Assembly (NCBI GenBank): GCA_002686195.1 | Contig: NZAS01000132.1 | Span: 1 to 8,726, forward strand | Length of the DNA stretch: 8,726 nt | DNA from: Candidatus Pacearchaeota archaeon | GTDB taxonomy: Archaea; Nanoarchaeota; Nanoarchaeia; Pacearchaeales; GW2011-AR1 | Direction of reading: 5' to 3' | Shown: positions 1-7,300 of the stretch, piece after piece | Numbering within the stretch: position 1 is the stretch's first letter | Layout of the letters: the number at the start of each line of letters is the position of its first letter | Made by a program: the position numbers and the translations under genes | The notes under the pieces: model-generated | Told to the model about the DNA's origin: nothing | Seen by the model: the letters and a program-made list of their open reading frames with translations, nothing else | The model's database searches: none

Positions 1-1
1 T

Positions 2-3000
2 AAGCTGCCTCATATACTCCATTATATGAGCTTCAGTAGGATTAGCTGCTATTTGCCTATCATCACCCCTATATACCCTGTTCTCCTGATTAAAAAACTC
101 ATCAAATACAGGTTGCATAATCGTAGTATCTATATACTCTTTTTCCTCGCCTGATAATACCCTTCCACCAACATAGCTCTTTATCACTCGCTCAGTATCA
201 TCAAGTACAGTATCAATATAATCCATATTTAGCGATGGGTCTTTCCTAGTTAATTTGTTCTCAAACCTTGACGCACGAGCGTAAGGTTGATATTCGTCGT
301 AATCCCTTATATATTGATCAGTGCTCTCAGAAGAATTAACTGTAGTTTCAAAAAGATAGGCTAATTCATCTACGGTTACCGGTGTATTATCTGCATCTGC
401 CCATTCAAGCTCCTGTGCAGCATCTAATATTGAAGCAGCGAGCCTTCGGTTTGTTTGTGCTTCTATGACTTCGAGTTCCCCGTCATCAAAAGTCACATCA
501 GTATAAGAATAGGGGGTATCGGGTTCAGGTAAACCTTGTCGTGCGGCTTCCTCCCCTTCCTGCTCCCTCAGCAAATCCTGCCTCTCTCTATCATCCTCTA
601 ATTTATCAAACTTAGCAGACTCCGTAATTTCAAATAATTTTTCATTCCTTGCAGTCGCTAAACCTCTAAGAAGCTTTGCGAAATCTGGGTTCTCTTGGAA
701 AAATGCTTCTTCCTCTTCATTCAACTTATTTGCGGAATATCCATAGATTCGACCATACGAGTGCCCTGTGCTACTCTCCCCATATAACGTCTGTTCCGCC
801 TGACCTGCGAGAAAACCGCTCTCTCTTGAACGACCATCAACTGGTCTATTTTCTCTCCCTCCTGCTTCACCCCTCACCATCCCTTTCTCTCCCTTGAACG
901 TAGTCATAATTTCATCACGCGTAAAACCCAGTGCATCTCCAAATGCCTGTATATCCTTTAAGGATATGGGTGTCTGCAAATAATAATCTGTGGGAAGAGG
1001 TTTCCTATATTCCCCGGTCGTAAATTTGTCTACTATCTTATTAAACTTATCTAAGTATTTCTGACCCTCGTACATAGAACCATCAGAATTCTGATCAATA
1101 AGTAAATCCCTAAAGAGGTGTTCTTTCTTAACCCGCTTACCATCTGGCCCTAATTTACGGCCTCCCCAAACATCTGGATTTCGTAATAAAGAATTTATAC
1201 TTTCTAACGCATTTTTATAATTAGCATCTCCATTATAGTACATATCCCACTCAATACTCCCAGTCGGGTTTGCGGCATCATATTCTTCCATTTTACGTTC
1301 CCATGTAAGGAAGGCTTGTTCCTTGTCATTATACTTATCATACTCTTCGTCCCACAAATCATCCGCCTTTTTCCACTCAGCGTCGGTATCGTACTCCCAT
1401 GCTTCTGGTCGTTTAGGTCTCCTAGGATTTGGTACCAACATACTAGTCTCTTCATCCCATACTGAGGGACTGTAATCTCTAACATCATACCCCAATGCGT
1501 GAGGGTCTGGTGGTTCTATACTATCAGTAGGTGGCTTAAGGAATTTATTTTTAGCGGCATTCTTTAAATCGTCTATCCGTTGGGCTAAAAATGGGCCTAA
1601 TGAGTTAAATATCTGGTTATCATAAGACGGTCTATTCGTCCTCGTCACTAAATACGGTTTACCCGGATTCTTAACAGACTCCGTACCTTTCATAGCCGAA
1701 AATACATAATGATTCAATAACTCCTCTGAATTAGCTGTATATCGTAAAAGATTCTCATAGAAGTGCGCCCTTTGATCAGGGAAAAGTCCTACAGTCCCTA
1801 TATCTTTACCATAGTCTTTAGACTTGGGATTAGTATCTATTTCTACATCCCCTATCCAATCCTTATGGCTATTCACGAACGCATCAGCTATTATTTGGTA
1901 GTGTGCCCTATCCAACTCCCTCATTTGTCGTTGTTCCCACGCGCTCATGGTAGGTTCCCTCACAGTAGATTGTGGGTCAGTAAGATAATCTCCTTTATAA
2001 GGTGCCGGGTCTGCGTGTGTCCAATGTTTGTCAGAAATGTCAAAAACCTCTTTTTTAACTCTGGGGTCATCCCCACCCATGGCAGGAGAATAAAACCTGT
2101 TAGAAGGTTCAATCTGTTCACCGTACATAACTTCTATACTACCTTGCATATTTCGTATTATATCTAATATTTTTGCCACATCTGAAGTTCTTGGTCTTGG
2201 TACGGTTAGGATATTGTACGGAGATTCCTTCTCCTCCCTGACATATTCTCCATCTTCATTCCTAGTCAGGACTGTGTACGTTCGCATTGGTTTGCGCTGA
2301 ATCTCACGACCCGAACCTACCGCCCCTGTCTCAGGTAATTCGGGTGGCTCCCCGTATTGAAGGGGTGCTGTCTCCCCTCCTATATTATGCAGTAGGGATG
2401 TACCTCCACTAAGATCACGATTCTCCGAACCTATAAGTCTCAAGTTATCATCTATGTAATCAAATAACGCATGAACTTGTGCATTTTTATACATAACATC
2501 AGGAGGAGTATACGGATTATTAAAACTCTCCGGGTCAATTGAATCTGCTATTACTTGTAATTGTTGTAACATACCTACTGCTTTCCATTTATTCGCCTTA
2601 TCGTCCCATTTGCGTAATAAATCCTCCTTTGGTAAAGCTACCTGTAATGATACATTATAATTACCTTTCCCTTCTGTTGTTTCTATACTAGCTCTATCTA
2701 AAAGTGCAAAAGGAGCGTCACCTTCGTGTTCTTTATCTATATAATCAGCATCTATTTGTTCTGGGGTTTCTCCACCATACCTTTTATTTATAAGCATGAT
2801 TAGCTGGGTATCATCAGTCAACTGATCTACAGGAACATATTTAGTCATGCCGTCCCACTCAATCACATCTTTGTTTGTAGCATAAGGTTCCTTATACTCC
2901 TCGTACCGGAATTCTGAGTCATCCTCCGGTTCCGTAACTACAAATCTCCCTTTCGGCCCTCCCGGTACGGAACCGGGACTTGAGCTTACAAACTTATCAC

Positions 3001-4345
3001 TAGGTACCCTGTCCTTTGGGAGCGTCCCTCCTTGAGCAGCCCTCTCCAGTTCCTCGTCAGCCATAGGGAGTATTTCCATTAGATGCCCCTTAACATTTAT
3101 ATTATCTCGACTATCTCCTGCTACAAGACGATTTGTACCACTACCTACCAGTTTCATAAAATCAGCGTCATCAACAAATAAAGCATGAGTGTAATTGTAG
3201 CCTAGGTCTACACCAGCCTCTAATTTTTCTATAATCCCTGAATACGGTACCCCCGGTCGCCCATTCAACCGCTCTATCGGGCCTACACCTACCTCGCTTT
3301 CAAAGTATTGAGTTCTATCCTGCCAAAGAACATTATCCATAGTGTCAGCTTCGTCTCGTTCAAATTCCCAACCGTTGGGAGTAATGTCTTGGGGAATGTA
3401 GTCATCGACACTTTTGCGTACCGTGGGGCCTTCGTAGTCCGGTGGACGAGCGGTACTACCTCTTTCTTCATCTGAGGCAAGCCATCTATCAGCAAGTGCT
3501 TGCCGCCATGTAGTCCGGTCAGCACCACTTTCCGCAAGTCTCTGCATAAAACGCATATGATTTATTGAATTTCTCCATGTCTGTTGTTGAAGTATATCTT
3601 CAACCCATTTAATCTCATCCCGTGGAAGTATCATACTCCCCCCACCTTCGGGGAGATTCTCCCCAAGTAAGACTCTAAGTTGAGGGTGGCTATCAACATT
3701 TATACTAGATAATGTGGAAGGACTAGTTAAATTGTTAGCTGCTTGTACATAAGATGTCGCATTAGACTCTATTCCGGGGATACCCCAAAACTTTCTTGGT
3801 GTATATTCAGGTATCGTTGGTTCCATATACTCCGCATATCTTAAATCTGCTTGGGACTGCCATCCGGTCTGTTCGTAAGGCCCTTCCAACCATTCACCTT
3901 CTGGATGGGGTATCCACCCCTCACCGGCTCTATATACAGGTTGTTCGAGTGGGGAGGCTTGTCTTGATTCCTCGATAGATAACTTCCTTAAATCTCGCCA
4001 CGTTTGAGGGCCTTCCCCTTCAGGAATACCATAGTCTGCTCTATACTGGTCTACTGCTCGCTTCCTAGCTTCAATACCTCTATATTTAAGGATATCTTCA
4101 ATTTCCTCACGAGATGCATCTCCGAAAACACCCATCTTATCATTATAATCTATAATATGTTCTGGTACATGATCTTCAGTAATCTCTGAATTTTTAGGAT
4201 CATTCTTTTCAACTATCTCTTTTAAAATCTCTTGGTTTCTTATAAGGGAGTTTGCATACATCTCATCAGCTATTCCATCCTCAACAGTTTGTACTATCTC
4301 TGGTTTATCATAAGGTGTTTGATTATTAAAGAAATCTTGTTGTCG
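2..4345 (-). other. Unassigned C-proximal region of the giant protein (residues ~1206-2653 and beyond)
   Basis: About 1450 residues are translated here with no domain I recognise. Composition is acidic and rich in Trp, Tyr, Pro and Asn. Locally ordered-looking blocks include PYSGIIEKLEAGVDLGYNY followed by HALFVDDADFM (about 1559-1592), KYVPVDQLTDDTQLIMLINK (about 1710-1735), and a helix-rich block SAWEQRQMRELDRAHYQI (about 2005-2025). A charged Pro/Trp segment at about 2155-2234 contains two WxxEEYD-like units. A Gly/Arg/Glu-rich linker lies at 2356-2385, and a strongly acidic helix-rich end follows from about 2410. Long hypothetical regions between enzyme domains are usual in polyvalent proteins, where several were named LPD domains. 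The frame is intact throughout, so this is coding, not decayed. The gene's true end lies beyond position 1. Confidence 0.7.
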
Positions 4346-7300
4346 TTCAACGAGGTTATCTACCAACCTTTCAATCGCCTCTTCACCGTAACCATTCAAC
4401 TTACTTGTCCCTATTAAAGCAAAATCTTGATACGCCGGTAGGGGTTCATCGGTTGGTACCCAGTCTTGCCCGATGACGTTTTCTGGTTCCATATAACCCC
4501 CGACCCACGTTCTATCCTCTGGCGGTAAATCTGCATCAGTTTCAAAGGAATTATCCCATGTGTACCATTGTTGCGATGGCTGATCGAATACATGAACTGG
4601 TATACCCCTTCCGATTGCCATTGCAACACCCCAAGCCGTGCCCCCCATAACATTCTTACCGTCAAACCCTCTTGATATAGCATATACACCATCGGAATTT
4701 GCTATTTGGAACCAATTTCTGTGTAATTTTTTCAGTGTTGGTCTGTGCCTTGCAATCCGACTTTCACCCCCCTGCGCTATCCTGACGGCTGCTCTAGCAT
4801 ACCTATCTAAAACTTCTGGATCATTAGTCATATCGTTGTGTATTGATCTTACACTATATTTTGAATGATCCTGTGCCATACCGTGACCATTATACGAGTG
4901 CCCTATGCTCCGTCCTTTTGCATCAGTTAGTCCTTTCTCATGCATTATTCTTGCCCCGTTTATATCGGTTCCTTCAGCATTACCAGTATGGTTTGTGTAT
5001 CCCCCATCTGGGAGAGTTGTCGGATCAATGTCAGGGGGATTTTCAAATCTATGTTTAGCTTCTACCCAATGTCTTATGGCTTGTTCACCATCTCGCTCTG
5101 GGTCATTCATAACCCTAAATTTAATTGTGACATACTCTCCGTTATTATATGATTCATTCCTCACAGGTCGATCATTTTCCCATATAGTTCTCCCTTGCTC
5201 TTTAACCGAAGGTTCCCAACCTTCCCAATCTGACCACTCTGCATCTGATAATTTTTCTGTATCTATAATATCTTCTACTTCACCTAAGAAACCTTTAAAG
5301 TCTCTCCCCTCATGATCAGGGTCTTGTATACCCAGAATATCTCCTTTCTCTAAACCTTCAACCTCTGAACGTTTACGCGTAGTTGATGTTCGATGTTTCC
5401 CATCGCCCGTCACCATAAGATTATAAGTATTCCCAATATTCTCCAGAAGTTTATTATAAGCAGTATTTTCGGCAAGCTCGCTCTGTACTCTCTGTATCCG
5501 TGGAAGTATATTCTCATACGTCAGTAGGTCTTGATCATCCCCAATTTCCACTAATTGACGTTGTAAATCATTAAGTTCTTGTCGTAAGTTATCGGTTGGT
5601 TTATTTTTAAAAGCTCTTTTAACATTTTCACCATAACTCATAGGTATTGATGTATCAAAGTCCATATGAGTGAGAGGAATCTGACCATCTATGAAATGTT
5701 CTCTGAGTGGGAACGGATTAGTATACTCTAGTCCTGCGGGTGATTCTCCTGATGGGGCACTTCGTAAGTAGTCATAGTCTAAAGGGGATGCATGACTACC
5801 TTTAGTCTCAAACGTGTAATCTGTATCTGTTTCAAAGAGATCAGGGTTAAACTCCCCATCTATGGAATACTTAGCTTTTAGCTCACCCCGAATTTTCTCC
5901 AGAATTTTACCTAACCGATTACCATTATTACCCCAGAAGTGATCTCCGTGAGTATTACCCTCTATTAATTTTCTAGCCCCTGTCTCCAGTAATAGTCCTG
6001 CATATGTTTTATCATTGGTGAATTTATCTCGAACAATAAGTTCCATTAACTTTTCTGCTTCTGGCCCTCGATTCTCAATTGCCATCCTCTCTGCAAACTG
6101 TCCAGCTAGATTTTTAGCTCTAAAGGGGGAAGCACGTTCCCCATCTACCAAGTCACCTTTATAGTTTTTATATTTGTATTTAAACAATGCATTTCGTATT
6201 TCTTCCCTTATTGCCTCATTATCAAACTTAGATGCTTGGAATGCGTGTTCTGCGGAAGGGTATCTTTTCCCATCTTCTTCCCACTCCTTAGTTTCCTTAT
6301 TCCACATCCAACCACCCACCGAAGACCCGTCATTCTCAAAATATGGATTAGAGACATTGAAGTTACTTAAGAAAGTATGCTTCTGAGGTAAGAGATTCCC
6401 TGCTCTACTCCGCTCCCCATGCCATTCAGTAGGTATATTGAATTGATTTATGGGGTGATTATCTTCATCTATTGGGCGCAGATTCGGAAAACCTAGCTGT
6501 TCCCCTTCTGATTGGGTTGGCTCACGCCATCTTAATTTAGGCATTTCATAGGCAACTTCGTCGTGAGGTAGTGCCCCATTCAATACAAGGTCAGCAAGAC
6601 CTTCATCTTCCGTATCGAAGTTCCAAGGAATACCCCCCTTATCGAAAAGGAATCTATCCTTTATCTCATGAGCATTTTCCTCAGTGATCCCATGACGAGC
6701 AAAGGAATCATCAAACCACTGAGCAACATCCATTGGGTCGAACCCAGCCATCTCTGTGCCTATGTTAGCAAGGTGGAATACCATATGATCATTCTGTGGA
6801 TCAAAAGCAAAGTCAACAAACTTTTTTACGTTTTCCTCTGCTTCTTCAGTCGTCATATATGAAGATTTCTTCCTATTAGGTTCCCTCTTGGTTACAAGTG
6901 AATATGTGTCACCCTGTATGCGATCTTCTTCATCACCTGTTATACCCTCTCTTTTAGCCCCATAATCCTGAGCCTTCTCAGCAGACCCCCCATAATTCTG
7001 ACCCAATAGGTTGGCACCAAATACATATATATGTCGTTTAGGGAGTTCTGCTTTGAATATATCTACTAGTACTCCTATATCATCTATAGATTTATTCAGG
7101 TTGAAGTCTTCTGCATGTTTTTCAACTGCCTGTTGAACCGCACGGACTAACTCCTCTGCGTCAGGCATCATGAAGTTAGTATGATCTTTTACTAAACCTT
7201 TAATATATATTTGATCTCCTAGCATTACGCCAGCAGCATGGTCAGTCGGATAATGTAAACCAGCTATGAGTCTATGTAAACCTATAGAGGCTCCTATCTT

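Noticed and set aside
676..6862. Many forward-strand open frames of 60-136 codons and three minus-strand frames of 82-94 codons below position 7960
   Set aside because: All lie inside the continuous 2653-codon minus-strand frame whose translation shows recognisable protein domains; their own translations look random (for example Ser/Leu/Pro-rich) and lack ribosome binding sites.
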